Below are positions 9,388-21,758 of a stretch of 64,000 nt of DNA, one piece after another. Positions within the stretch are counted from its first letter, which is position 1. Each line of letters begins with the position of its first letter. The stretch spans positions 81,094,392 to 81,158,391 of the forward strand of contig CM054058.1 in NCBI GenBank assembly GCA_028641055.1. The letters are read 5' to 3'. The DNA comes from Alopecurus myosuroides. Lineage: Eukaryota > Streptophyta > Magnoliopsida > Poales > Poaceae. The position numbers and the translations under genes are program-made. Below the pieces are notes generated by a model. The model was not told the DNA's origin. It saw only the letters and a list, made by a program, of their open reading frames with translations, and made no database searches.

Positions 9388-10494
9388 ACTCCAATCTACA
9401 CATACAATTCAGTTGCACTCTAGTAGCTAAACGAAAGGATGTATGCTCATCAGATATATGTGTAGGTAGTCTTTTACCGCGTAATTTTGTGTGTAGCTAG
9501 ATCTACAGTTTTTGTTAATATAGAATCCTTGCATATTCTTACTCTTGTTCATGAAGATAGTGCCGTGAAAACTAGAATGAGGAAGTGACGAAGAAAGGCC
9601 GAAAGGGATAGTTAATAATTGAGATAAAAATATGTGAAAACGACGGAAGTTAAGATCGTGGTTTTATGAAATGTGGGCTTGTCTCCGTATTCTTTTGAGC
9701 TTAAGTGTAGTCACCATTTATGTCGTTTTATGAAAAGCGTGCACGTCTCAGTACTCTAATCAGTTGCTTCAGAATATAAAATTGTGAGTCACAATGAGAA
9801 TTTGTTTCAAAATTTAGAAGTTGGTAAAGTACTCTAGATGCATTTGTCTCGATGTGAAACTGGTGATAGATACGGAAGTTTCTTCACCAGATATTGTATT
9901 CCGTTCTCTTTGGTGCCATGTGTTTTCTCAGTGTCTTTCTAAGGCAAGAATAAGCAGAGAATTTAGAGTAGCAGTTGGTTCATCGACGAGTGGATAAGAG
10001 TAGCAGGTGATCCATGGAATGGCAGTCGCATGCACGGCTACTGGTCTTCAATTCTCACCGTACATGTATAAATTCTTCACCTCCGGTCTAATGCTTCTTT
10101 TGCGGTTTCTACTTCTGTTTCTGTTGCTTATCCCAAGGTTGTTGTGGCCCGTTTGTTGTGAACCCAGGCCTGGGTGGCCAAATGCTGCCCTTTTGACGAC
10201 GTGCAAATGATGAACTGGGTTACAATGTTTGGCCTAAACATTCGCTTAAGAACTCACTTGGTTGAACATTACGGCCGTTGACAGAGTCCCTTGCTACTGT
10301 ATATATACTAGCATTCTTCTTGTATCTCTTCGTGATTACTATGTGTACTAGTCTTACCTAGTACTGAATGTAATTTGAGTAAGTAGGTTCTGTTCTAGCT
10401 CATAATTAAAAGTGACAGATTATCCTCTCGGTTTGTTCACTTGGTTGTTTGACGTGATTGTTAGAAGAACTTTGAGCACTATTTGTTGCATTGA
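9388..10494. other. Intergenic DNA with no gene recognised
   Basis: Moderately AT-rich and without long frames. A 67-codon frame at 10007-10210 has no recognisable feature. Confidence 0.3.
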
Positions 10495-11460
10495 ATGGTT
10501 GCATTATAGTCCAGCTTTTATGGTGAAATAATGTGTTGCAACTCATTACATGCTGTTCCATCTGGTTTGCTATTGAAATGTTACGTTAAACCCGTGTCTT
10601 TCTGTTGCATTGTTTGGAAATATGTCTATCGTTTCATCTTTATCTGCTAAACATTTTGTGGAATTAATACCTCACGTGATATTTGATATTAACATTAGCT
10701 GGAAAATTACTAAATTAGCACTTGTTTTTTGTAACAAAAAGAGTTGTCATGTTCAGGTCCTGGACGGTGTTCGCCTTCAGACATTGTAAACTGCCAGCCA
10801 TGTTAATTTCTTTCTTTGTGACTTGTCTTGTCTCAAGATCACTGGCTGTATGCCAGATTATCTGAAGCAGGAGATCACAAGGAATCATGTGGCAATACAA
10901 TTATGAAATATGAAAAGTCACTCTGATGTTTTATCCACGCCATTGCTTGGTGATTTGCTCAGCTTCTCACATCACTTAAGGCGGCCAGCTGCCAATTTTC
11001 AGTTGCATGCGTGTGCGAGATAAATGTACATACTGGCGACATAAATACTGTGATTGTGTGGTTGAATTTTACACGGTTCGATCAACAAAGTCTGCGAAAG
11101 TTCGCTTCATCTTAATTGTTGCTCTGACCTATGATGTTGGACCTGAAGTTCTGAACATAAGCTATAGCATTAAAACTTGTTATGGTAAGGAGAACCCATG
11201 TCTGTCCTTGGCAGGTTCAGCTCCCAGTCTTCAGACACTGAAACAACAAGGAATGTTCATTTTCCTTAGCGAGCTGACACAAGGGCAATGAAGTTGTAAA
11301 AGAGAGTTGAAAATGTTACTCTGATGACTTTTCTACTACCCGGATTAAACATATGTTCCAGTGTGATCTGAAACCAGCCAAAACAGTATATTCTCGGTTT
11401 CTTCGTCACACGGTTACAGTTATTCAACTGGAGGTCACCACTCGATAGCTGTAGCGGACA
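10495..11460. repeat. Diverged segmental duplication, copy B
   Basis: Collinear partner of 1690-2745 (shared blocks are listed there). The gene that precedes copy A (F-box-associated, 426-1253) has no recognisable counterpart before copy B, so either the duplication covered only flanking DNA or the second gene has been lost. Confidence 0.5.
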
Positions 11461-11669
11461 TTCCCAGTATCCATTCTCTTTCCTCGTTTTTTCCACAGAT
11501 CTTATAATCTACAGAAAAAAACTTAATCGAAAAATAATTGGACAGAAAAATATAAGTGAAAAGCTTCAAAAATAGATTATTATAGTCCACCCCAATGTCA
11601 ACACTAAGCCACTTTTTTTTTGTCATACTTTGAACCATGCTTTGCTGTTATAGTCACTTTGCACTTTTG

Positions 11670-12447
11670 TGGGGGCGAAGAGCCCAAAATCTGAGATGGT
11701 GCCCCAAAAGCCGTTTTTAGGTACACGGGACCAAAAACGCTGCTCCAGCAGCTGCCCTAAAACGTATATCATGGCCAAAATAAATTTGGAGAGCAAAAAA
11801 AAAAAAACCTCTTGTCATGTATACTTGGGGCACGCCCAGTCGTGCCGAAAAACGCGAAACGCTCCATCCGAATGCCCAATTGCCGCGTGGAACATTCCCG
11901 CTTGCTCCCGCGCCAACGACAAAATTCAGCTCCGCCCGCCGCCGGCTAAATAGCCACCCCATAGTCCTCTCTCGGCCCGCCGTCCACCCATGGCTCTACC
12001 GCACCTCCGCCCCCTCATTTCGGCTGCCGATTTGGTCTCCCGCGGCCCCGCAAACCTGCTGATGTGAGATCTGCTGCACGCCGCACGCTGTATGATTTCG
12101 TTCGTTGATGAGCATGCCGTCACCTCATGGGGACTGTGACAACGCAACCACCGCTAGGCCGGTGCTGCTCCGGCTGCATTTAGTCCACGGAAGGGTGCAA
12201 CCACCGGAGGCCGCCGACTGCAGATTGGGGCACTTGTGCCTTCCGGCTCGGCCCCGACAGTTTAGTCGACCGTCGGCCGACACCCACCTTCTTGCACGCG
12301 GGGTGTTTGACAATTCGTCTAGAGGGTTATTTGACGCCGATTGATTTTCATTATGTCGTTGCACTACAGAAATGCAAGTAGAAATGTGTGTGTTTGTGTT
12401 TTGATATGAGTTGGCTAGGTAATTGATCGTCCAATGAGAATGATTTG
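11670..12447 (+). other. Probable 5' part of a PIF/Harbinger element
   Basis: GC-rich leader-like DNA (GGGGGCGAAGAGCCC at about 11671) precedes a transposase remnant. Short frames are broken. The link to the transposase is inferred from adjacency, and no TIR pair was found. Confidence 0.3.
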
Positions 12448-12690
12448 ATGAATGAAGAAGAAGTTATTGCCACGATGTTGTTGTTTCGCAAGAGGAATAG
12501 GCCGAAGCATGGTGGCTCTGTTTATGGCTATGAGTACTTGAGAAGGTTTAGGATCGATGAACACAACAAATAGATTGCCACCTACTTCGGTGAGAACCTG
12601 GTGTATCCCGAGTGATACTTACTCCATTGGTTCAGGATGCCCACAGATTTGTTCAAGTACATATCCAATTGCGTTTCCGTGCATGAAGTT
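12448..12690 (+). pseudogene. PIF/Harbinger transposase, N-terminal remnant
   Basis: Reading from ATG 12448 gives about 80 codons with features of plant Harbinger transposases. There is a basic segment FRKRNRPKHGGSVYG, then YEYLRRFRIDEHNK, a TAG, IATYFGENLVYPE, a TGA, and WFRMPTDLFKYISNCVSVHE, corresponding to the family's conserved stretch before the DDE nuclease domain. Two in-frame stops and loss of all catalytic residues make it a dead fragment. It ends where the 740-bp tandem duplication begins. Confidence 0.6.
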
Positions 12691-13868
12691 GTAACTGGCA
12701 CATCGAAGTTGTGCACTTATTTCCTAGTACACCCATGGTCATATATAACAAGACTATAGCCACACGCAAAGGGGGAGGGGGGTTCCCGAAACCCCGTCGC
12801 ACGTTTTCGAGGGAAACCTGATTCTGCTGTCGTCCTACTTATGGACAAGTTTGAGGGGTCAGGCCATAACGAAAATTGCTCTTCGATGTGTTAAGCTTTG
12901 TCGTATGTATTGTTATGGAAAACTAAAATTAGTCCCAAGTTATCGTAATCCCCTCCTCATGTTGCTTCGATCGGGTGCTGCGCGGGGCTAGGGAAGAGGT
13001 GGAGAGGGGCGGGGCTCACACCTCGTCCAAATGTCCAAAAGTACATATGCCACATCAAAGTTTTGTGTTTCATCTTACAGCATAACATCCTAAACGACTT
13101 AACACAAATGTTGGTGCTGGTTTTTTCGGTGGAGAAGGGTGTTTCCCGGCTCCGACGCACGACGAACCCCGCCCCCTACTCTGTGGCCACGCAACGTTCG
13201 CCCTAGACCCGTTTCTAGAGATTGATAATTTATTTGTTTACGCTAAATAGTTATGTCGTACGAACATGAAGTGTAGGTGGACGCACATTTTCGTATGCAA
13301 ACTCTATTTTGAATAATTTTAGGAGTACACAAATTATGTTTTGGTCCGGAGTGTCCGTATATCTCTGGAAATCCAGTAAATTTTGGACCCAACCAAAACT
13401 GCACGTACTCATGTTTTCTGAATGAAACTGGCACATCAAAATTGTGCACTAATTTCATAGTACACTCATGATCATATAACAAGAGTACAACCACACACAA
13501 AGGGAGGGGGGTACCCGAAACTCGGTCGCACGATTTCGAGGGAAACCCTAGCTGATTTTAGGCTCGTCCCTCTAGCCAGCTTTGAGGGGTCTGGCCATAA
13601 CGAAATTTTATCTTTGCGGTGTTAAGCTTCTCCGTATGTATGATCATGGCAAAAAAAATTGGTCCCAATTTGTCGTAATGCCCTCCTTTTTTTTTTGCTT
13701 TGATCGGGCGACGACAGGGTAGGGGAGGAGGGATTTACCACCGAAATGTCCGAAAGTATGCCACAAACAAGGGTTTGTGTTTCATCTTATAGAATGACAT
13801 CCTACACGACTAAATCACAAATGTTGGTAATGGTTTTTTTGGTGGGCAGAGGGCAGTTTTTTTTTGTG

Positions 13869-13907
<39 letters not shown>

Positions 13908-14170
13908 GGGGAGGGGGCGGCCACGACGAACCGTACTCCGTGTCCCTGATCCGCCTCCCCTATGACTGGCTTTGTGTGCGTGGGTGCGTGGTGTGTGTGG
14001 GGGGCGGTGGGAGGGGGTATACCAGTGACAATACATTTGTTTGTGTTCAGCAGTTATGTCTGACGAACATGAATCTTCCGTGCACACATATTTTTTAGTC
14101 CACAAAAAACTCTTTCCACAGACCGAAAGCCGAATAATCCCCCCCAAGACATAAAGTAGACACATCAAGT
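12690..14170. repeat. Two-copy tandem duplication, period about 740 bp
   Basis: AACTGGCACATC-AA-TTGTGCACT occurs at about 12695 and 13429. It is followed in both copies by matching blocks: the CACAAAGGGAGGGGGGT-like stretch, TCGAGGGAAACC, TTTGAGGGGTC-GGCCATAACGAAA, GTGTTAAGCTT, and later AGTTATGTC-ACGAACATGAA (13249 and 14053). The copies are clearly diverged. No coding frame is conserved. Confidence 0.7.
13870..13906 (+). repeat. Homopolymer run of 37 G
   Basis: An uninterrupted run of 37 G, followed by AGGGGAGGGGG. It may be a slippage hotspot or quadruplex-forming; the exact length is likely uncertain in any assembly. Confidence 0.9.
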
Positions 14171-14417
14171 CGGAGTAACCTCCTATTTTATGCTCACCCC
14201 ATTTGGGCTGCCACATAGATCCGCATTCATATATCTCTCTCATTGTACAACCACACCGGAAAGCCCGCCCACCCCCGACACACACACACGCCACCATATC
14301 CCCTACACGTCCACATCGCAAATCTGTACCCGCTGCCAACACCGAAGCCGAGAAGATTCGAAAGACAAGGTGCGATGCATGCTCGAGCCGTCACACAATC
14401 CGGCGAAGCGTGAACTC

Positions 14418-15079
14418 AGACATGGCATCTGAATGGGCTGCTTCCGGTGTCCCGCCGCTGAACTGCCACCTGCCGAGGCGATGGCACCTCGACTTGGACG
14501 GTGTCCCCGTGCCGCCGCCGACGGGTGTCACCCGCGCACTTGCCATCGCAGAACGCAGGGCGCGTTTTCCCTCGGCGCTACGGGAGGACCCGAAGTACGG
14601 GCCCAATGCGCCATACTGGTGCCGTATGGTCGACTGCGAACACGAGGACATGCGCCGGTCCCCTTGAAATGCTTGAAAGGCTCGACGGTGGAACTTGTCG
14701 GCGCGAGACCGTCTCTGGGACCAAGCCCCCGCCGCCATGGCTTCAGGAGCGGCACCCGCTTCTGAACAAGTTGCAGATCCCGAGCCAGAGCCCGAGGGGG
14801 AATGGGAGGGCTTCTATTAGATGATGCGCGCATCACTTGGAACCGTCAAGCAGGAACCCAATGCGGAGTGGGAGGGCTAGAAGAGCTCTGCCCCAAGGCT
14901 CCGACACCTCATGCTACGTTGATTGGTCTGCTATCGAGGAGGAAACATACGAGATGGAGGAGATTCAGCAGCCTCCGCCGCTAGCGCCTCCTCAGGCCGA
15001 GCCCGGCGATGATCCGTTGTGGCCGGGCACCCATGCCACCTTGCGCTGGTCCAAGGAGGACGTCCTGATCGTCGTCTAG
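14418..15079 (+). pseudogene. Decayed GC-rich plant gene of unknown function
   Basis: An intact stretch from the ATG at 14422 to about 14667 encodes ASEWAASGVPPLNCHLPRRW, then DLDGVPVPPP and ARFPSALREDPKYGPNAPYW, ending at a TGA after RMVDCEHEDMRRSP. The similarity continues in other frames: EPEPEGEWEGFY near 14780-14817 and, from about 14904, DWSAIEEETYEMEEIQQPPP with a final stop at 15077-15079 after EDVLIVV. The composition (Trp, Pro and acidic runs) resembles repetitive hypothetical proteins of grass genomes, often transposon-linked. I do not recognise a domain. At least two frame breaks and stops show it is a pseudogene. Confidence 0.45.
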
Positions 15080-15818
15080 TATACAAACAAATATTACCTA
15101 TAGTTTGATTGGTTTGATCTAAGTTATGTTCGATAGTTTGTAATTGTCTACTCATAATCAAGCTAAGTGCTCGATTAATCAATCAAAGGACTTGCCTTTA
15201 CTTTGGTATATGTTCAAGTTTAGTTAAACTTTTGATATAGTATATATTAATCACTACTCATATTCTAATTTAATGTGGTCTCTGTTATTTTCCATGTTTC
15301 CAATCTACACCAATTTTTTTTAATCCACAACTTCGTGTAGGTGTGGACCGTTCGAGTTTTTGGTCAGATGGTCCAACCATTTTCGTTTTGGAGGAAGAAT
15401 TTCATTCCTGACCATTTTTTAACCACAATTCGTATTCCCACTCGAATTACTTCGAAATTCACACATTTCTAATTTCCACCCCGACCTCATCCACCTCCAT
15501 CGAGAACCTCCCCCACCCCTCCTCACAGCCGCAACGCAGCCCCCCCGCCCGGAGCGCCGGAGCTCCGGGCGTGCTCTGCCCCCACACCCAGCCTACCCAT
15601 CCTCCTCCAAGCTCCCTCTGCATCTGACCCTCGCGCCCACCATCCCCTTCCACCCCAGCACTCCCCCCACGCCATATTTTTTCCCTTCCATGAAGGGACG
15701 CACTCCCCATCTGCCCCTGGCCGGCGTCCCTTCTCCTCACCGAGATATGGTACGTGGATTTTTTGCCTACAACTGTGTGGCTCAATTTGTATTGTATTTC
15801 AATGTGTTCTTATTTTAG
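15080..15818. other. Intergenic DNA with a pyrimidine-rich leader-like block
   Basis: AT-rich to about 15450, then CT- and C-rich sequence (15470-15740) resembling a grass 5' UTR, ending near ACCGAGATATGG-TACG at about 15740. This could be the first exon and first intron donor of the B3-like gene that follows. Confidence 0.3.
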
Positions 15819-17180
15819 GATCGTTGCCGACTGTGCCTCAGAACGGAAGGCCTATGCAGAATGAAGAACATACGGACCCTCTTTTTTTGTTAATCATGCA
15901 AATGGGGTTCCGAGACTACATGGTATATGTGTTTATTATATCATTCATGGTTTTGCTAATTGCATTAATTTCAAGTAATTTTGTGAATGTACCTATTTTC
16001 TTAATTTTTTCTGTCCCTAGATCATAAAACAATCATTATTATTTTGTGTACACAATTGCCTCTTTGGATCACATGGCGTATGTAAAAAGATGTTTTTATA
16101 CAGTTTTTATAAATGCGTATGTCTCTTGATATTGCAGCATTGTTCAAGAATATTTCAACACACGTGTCATGTACTTGCTTTTAATTCATGTTTATACGAT
16201 AAAGAATGCTAACACGAAAATTTGTTGTAGTATGTTCCTTGTTATGTCATGCAACGGTTTAATGAAATGACTCCTGGTGGTGTGTTCAAAGTTGTGACTC
16301 AAGATGATTTTCTGTATGAACTTGATCTTAATAAAGAAAAGGAAAGAACATTGATAACGATTAGATAGTGTTGAATTTAGATGGCGACCATTAAATTTTT
16401 AGGGCTACTATATTTGGCGCCAACAATAAAATGAACATTATGGTCGATGAACCAGGTCATACTAATATTAAAATGTAGCGCCTCTATCTACAAAGTTAAT
16501 TATATATGTTGACATATATATTATACTAACTGTAAATGTACATTGCAGAGAACCAAGTCAACGTGATTCGGTGTCCCTAGCCATACAAGGTAACATAACA
16601 AACAATCTCTATACCTGATCTGTAATCTCTAAAACCTCATATATATTAGTACACTGCTATTTAGTGAAGATGTGGTGGCTCGACACTACATTATAGGACA
16701 TGCCAACATCCTTAATTCTTTGGAAAAACATCTTCCATTGCCACTATCTCCTGCACAAATTGGTGCTTTTGCCAGAGAACACTATGAACGAATTGGCTCT
16801 CTTGGTGTCCATAAGCTCACATATAAGAATATTGGGTGTACTACACTTGTAAGTAATAAACCTATGACAAATTCAACTAATATTTCATAGATTAGAATCC
16901 TATGGGCAATAAACGTCATTACTAATTCTCTTGCCTCATTTTGTAGAAAATTAGAAGTGGTTTTCACCAACACTATAATATTCCCTTGTCAGGTCGACTC
17001 TGTTTATTGATGGAACCGATGAACCCTGTCTTTGGAAAATGGTATGAAGATGAAAGAGGCAGATTTTCTGTGGAGAAGGAAATATGGAATGAATTTGCTA
17101 GCGAAACTGTCATTCAGATCGGATCAGTTATCATTCTCTGTGTCACGAGGTTCAATGGTGACATCCACGTGTATTTTTGA
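15819..17180 (+). pseudogene. B3-like DNA-binding protein gene, decayed multi-exon remnant
   Basis: Several exon-like pieces bounded by plausible splice sites run in one direction. They are 15819-15921 (ending LFLLIMQMGFRDYM), about 16232-16368 (YVPCYVMQRFNEMTPGGVFK, ending at a TAG), about 16549-16589, about 16669-16850 (LPLPLSPAQIGAFAREHYER), and about 16947-17180 (KIRSGFHQHYNIPLSGRLCL through GRFSVEK, WNEFASETVIQIGSVI). The last piece has the spacing of the second half of a B3 domain (Trp-x-x-Phe, then a Gly-containing hydrophobic strand). The first two recall the B3 start with its phenylalanine and IP/YV motif. B3/REM proteins are plant transcription factors. Stops between the pieces suggest decay, and a gypsy element sits 141 bp downstream. 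The assignment is tentative. Confidence 0.4.
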
Positions 17181-17938
17181 GTACTCTGAAGAAGTGATCA
17201 TATCAGTCTTCCGAGATATCTCGACTAGTAGTATATATTAGGTTATCTATCATGTTAACATGACCTTCTTTTTATGCAGTCAGGACGTACTGAAATGTAT
17301 TTCTGCTAAATTATAATTATATGTAACATCCCAAGTATGAAAACATCCCTTAGAATGTTTGATTTCTTGTTTATTAAAGTATTGCATCATGTCATCATAT
17401 CTATTCTTTGTTTGCATTTGTTTTACTTTGTTCTCCATTTGTTTGCTTCTGTTTTACTCTGTTTTCACATTTGAAATTCAAACTTTATTCAAACAATTAA
17501 TTCATACTTGTTATGTTACAACCTCTTAAATAAAAAGTTCAAATAAAAACAACTAATTGTTTCCAATTATTTCCATATTGATCAACTAATAAAATGGTGG
17601 GTTTTATTCACTCATTTACTTCCAATGTTATTTCAAATTCAATTGCAAACAGTACCCACTTTTGAAATTATGAAATAACCAAAACAATTGTGCTCATTTG
17701 TTTCCAATTAAAATCATTTGATCACCATAATTAAAATAATGTTTTCAATAACCACTTAACCACAAATTTCAATCAAATTCATTCCAAGTCAAAACAGCAC
17801 CATAATTCAATTAATTTGAAATTCCAAACTTGCATTTGGTTACCAATCCATTAAGGAGCTAACCCAAATTTTTCTAATATTTTTACTAACCCCAAAACCC
17901 TCTTTTTCTTCCTAAACCTTTTCTGCAAAAAAAAGAAG

Positions 17939-17945
17939 TATAAAA
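17939..17945 (+). promoter_or_regulatory. TATA box candidate in the 5' LTR
   Basis: TATAAAA immediately before the AT-to-GC transition, a natural position for the LTR promoter. The matching site in the 3' LTR is at about 28187. Confidence 0.35.
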
Positions 17946-18732
17946 TTTAAAAAAATAAAAAACGGCGCGCAGAGGGGAGCAGCACAGCCGGCCCAGCCCA
18001 TTTTTCTCCCCCGCGCCGGCCCGGTACCGCTTCGCGCTCCCCCCCTTCGTCTAACTGTACGGCCGGTCATCCACCACCGCCACGTCACCGCGAGCAGCAG
18101 TGGATGGCCGCGCGCGCCTGTAGCCCCCTTTAAAGCTAGCCCTAGCCCGCGCCGCAGCCCTAGCCTACCCCTACTCCCTCTTCCCTCGAGCTCGCGCCGC
18201 CGTTTTCCCTCTCCCTCTCGCCGGAATTCCCCTCTCTGCAAACACCTCACCGAACGCTGCCGCTTCTGAATCCTCGCCGACCACCGCCGCCATGGACCTC
18301 CTCCACCCTAGCTAGCCACGGGAACCGGTCCGTCTCACCTCCCTCGACAACGTCGACACTTTCTCGGCCACGGGGACGCACGGGATCACCGCCGCCATCC
18401 TCGCCGCTAACAGCAACGGCCACCTCGCCGTCGAGCTCCACCTCTGCAACCTCCCGGTGAGCACGCCACCGTGCACCTCTCCCTCCTCCCTGCCCTCTCT
18501 GACACGCGAGCACACACACGTTCTGCACACCCGCACGCACACGAGCCAGCGTCCAGCAGCGCAGCGTGATCGCCGTCGGCGAGCGTCGAACCCCGTCAGG
18601 TTTCAGAAGAGATTGTTCGTCAGTTAAATTCAGATCCGCGAGTTACACCTTAACCTGTTTGCGTCCCTGTTACTGATAAGAATCGATCGCTTACCGCACT
18701 GGTGCAGTGCAGTGCGCGCGCACGGGCAGGTC

Positions 18733-18749
18733 CAGGGTTCGAGTCCCTG
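18733..18749 (+). other. tRNA T-arm-like hairpin / Pol III B-box-like sequence in the 5' LTR
   Basis: CAGGG, TTCGAGT, CCCTG forms a perfect 5-bp stem with a 7-nt TTCGAGT loop, as in tRNA T-arms, and contains GGTTCGAGTCC, the B-box consensus. No convincing full cloverleaf was found upstream. It is also intact in the 3' LTR (28981-28997). Confidence 0.5.
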
Positions 18750-21745
18750 GCTCGCGCGATTAAAACCACTTTTTTGCACCGAGTGCTGACAGGGTGGCCC
18801 CCCTGTCAGCCACTCTGTTGCCACGCAAGCACCTAGTGGCCCTAGGCCCACTGGCAGTGTCTAGGGTAGATCCCTGTGCGGTACAAAATGTTTTCCAGCT
18901 TTTCTGTTTTAAATCTAAGCCCTTTTGAATTACAGATTGGTCCCTAAAACTAAAACCCTAACAACTTTTATTTTATAATTCCAAATAACAAAAATAAAAT
19001 ATGTGCACTGCTCCAAATTAAATTATCTATCTAGTTATAACATTTGTTTCCTGTTTTGAATTTTCCAAATGCATTCCAAATTTGAATTCAAACAATTCAT
19101 TTGTAAATTGCTAAAATCCATAACTAATTCATAGTTAATCCAAATAATACAAATAAAATATGTTTTCCATGCTATTTCAAACAACCTTTTCAAATATAAA
19201 TTTTGTTTCATGGTTTGAATAATTAAAATTGCTTAAATATTTTAAACCTTGTTTAAATCATTTAAATTTGATAAAATCATAACTTGCTCAAATTAAATTA
19301 TTTTTGAACATGCAAAATATGTTTTCAAACCATCAAAGTATAAACTTTTCAAATGTGAATTTGAATTTATGTTTTGAACAAATAAAATTCAATTATTATT
19401 CATGCTTGTTTTAAACTCAATTAAAACTTGTTTGATCTTGTTTAATTCATAATAAATTCATCCTAATTCCTTTTTCAATATTTGAAACATGTAATCCACC
19501 TAAAATTTTGTGTACTTTCCAAATATGAATTTTGTTAATTGTTTTGAACACTTTAACTTGATGAAAACAACAATTGCTTGTGTGACATCTTTAAGTAACC
19601 CAAAATTTCCAAAATTAATAAATAATTTCCAAACTTGTTAACTTCCTTTTCCACTTGCATCTATTGTTGTTTTCTTCTTGTTATCATCATGCATGCATCA
19701 TGCTAAACAACTTTCACATGCTAATTAATTGTAGATCATTTGTTTCCACCTTAATTCATGGATCTTCTCCATATGCAATCCAATTGCATATGGGTCCATT
19801 TAAATCGTGTTACCATGTTAGCTAGTTTATTTTGATGCAACCCTTAACTTGACATGCATCATCCCATGATTGTGCACTATGCCATGATAATGATTGTTTA
19901 CCTTTCTGCATTGTTTGTTTTCTTCTTCTCGGATAGACGACGACGTTGAGACCGACGATCCTTACGACACCCCTTCTGAGGATCTAGCTCAGTACCAGGC
20001 TACTGGGTTTGCAGGCAAGTTATCACTCACATGAACCACTGTGTTCCTTTCAACATTGGTTACCGATACTTTCCGTTGTCTATTCTGCTAGCCTTAGTAG
20101 TAGTTGTTTCTGTTACGACCCTATCACATGAATCCCTTAACCCTGATATTGCCTCACCTCCACTCCCACAACCCCATTGTTTGAGCCAGTGTCTTACTTG
20201 CATGCTTAGGTTGTTTTGCTCGAGTCTGTTACCCGTTACTTCCTGTTACTATATTCTATTATGTTCTGGGGGCTCGATGTTAATCAATCAATCTGTTAAT
20301 AATAATATGCTGATAAGGCACCGGCAGGAGGCCCTGTGTGGTTTTGGAGCCTGCTAGTGTCGACCCTAATAGGAAAATGGTCTTGTCTACTGATCCCTGA
20401 TGAGCGCACTACCCGTATGTGGGAAGCGAGTATGGGCGCCCCCCTCAATTTGATTCGATTCGCATCTCGTCCAAATCGCCTCATTTAGTTCGTGTTTTCC
20501 ATTTGCCGCATGCATGTTTTTGCGAGCCCAGCGCAGGGTGGAACTTTTGTAGTCGGCATATAGGGGGACACGTTCTTAGAGTGCTATGAGGGTCCCCTTT
20601 CTTCGGGGCTCGATTAGCCGTGCGCCCAAGGTGCTTTGGGCTTGATGCGAAGAAGAGTTGAGTTGTGTTGAGTGCCCCGCTTGGTGGGAGGCATCCCATC
20701 TGGCGGGTTATTCTTACGTGTACGGCCAAATTGGTGCACCCCTGCAGGGATAAATCTTCTCGAGAAGCCGTGTTTTCCGCGGTTATGGTTGACTTGGTGA
20801 AAGTACTGGCTAACAAGTACTCAGAACAACTTACACCTAACTAATGATAACCTGACTAGTAATAGACTTATTGACACAACAACTTGATCCATTATTCATT
20901 AATCCAACTGTGTGAGTTATCCTCGGATTGCTTCTTTGGATAAGGGGCGAGATCCAGGATGGGTTTGTTTGATGTTATCTTTCAGTTGGTTACTATACGC
21001 TATCTTATCTCCTTTCTGTTAGATGGAAGTGGTAGTGTTTCTGTAGTTGGTTAGCGCAGCCAGTTGCAGCATCTTTTATATCCCCTTCTTCCGTTGAACC
21101 CAAGGCATCTGTGCTTGGTGTTGACAGGATACACTTTGGTGAACCATGAGTCTTGCTTGCCAGTACGTTGTTGTACTGACCCCTTTGGGGCTGTGGTTTA
21201 CGCAGACTACGCTTACGAGGATCCAGGTGACGGCTACTACGTGGAGTTTCACGAGGCTGCTGACGAGTAGATAGCGGACCCGGGCAGGATCCGAGACTAC
21301 GTGGATGGGCTCCGTCTTTCTTTCATTTCCCGGCTTCTTAAGCCTATTTGGATTTGTCTGTACTCAGACCCCGTTGAATGCTTCCGCTGAGATGTAATGA
21401 TGTTATGTTGGGACATGTGTCCTCTGGATGATTGTATTTGCTATCTCTGCTCTAGTGAGAGCCATTTGCAACTTATTTCAATCTTTTGTGTCTTAGAGAT
21501 ATGTTGTGTTATCATTCTGTTCAACGCCGTTGACGTACCATGTGTGTATGGTATGAAGTACGTCAATGGTAGTATCTTGATTTCTATGGGATAGTTTACA
21601 TCGACGATGAGTAGTAGAGTTTGGTTGTCGCACATAAGTGCTGGCCTACTTGTAAGAGGATGCGGGAGCAGTTAAGCCCCGTAATCCAATCATCTACTAT
21701 TCAGTTCGTACGGTGAGTATCCTTTAGAAGTCCGGGTGCGACAAA

Positions 21746-21758
21746 TAGTATCAGAGCC
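21746..21758 (+). other. Primer binding site (initiator Met tRNA type)
   Basis: TAGTATCAGAGCC differs at one base from TGGTATCAGAGCC and lies two bases after the LTR end. Confidence 0.75.

Larger units (their letters stand above)
17322..21743 (+). repeat. 5' LTR (4422 bp) of the chromovirus element
   Basis: TG...CA termini. The layout is AT-rich DNA to 17940, TATAAAA at 17939-17945, a GC-rich leader-like block (17960-18600), a tRNA-arm-like hairpin (18733-18749), a very AT-rich 1 kb, then exon-like coding segments (19937-20015 and up to 21270). The final 470 bp ends at the PBS. Confidence 0.92.

Noticed and set aside
18696..18760. Possible complete tRNA gene in the LTR
   Set aside because: Only the T-arm is convincing; D-arm, anticodon arm and acceptor pairing could not be formed.
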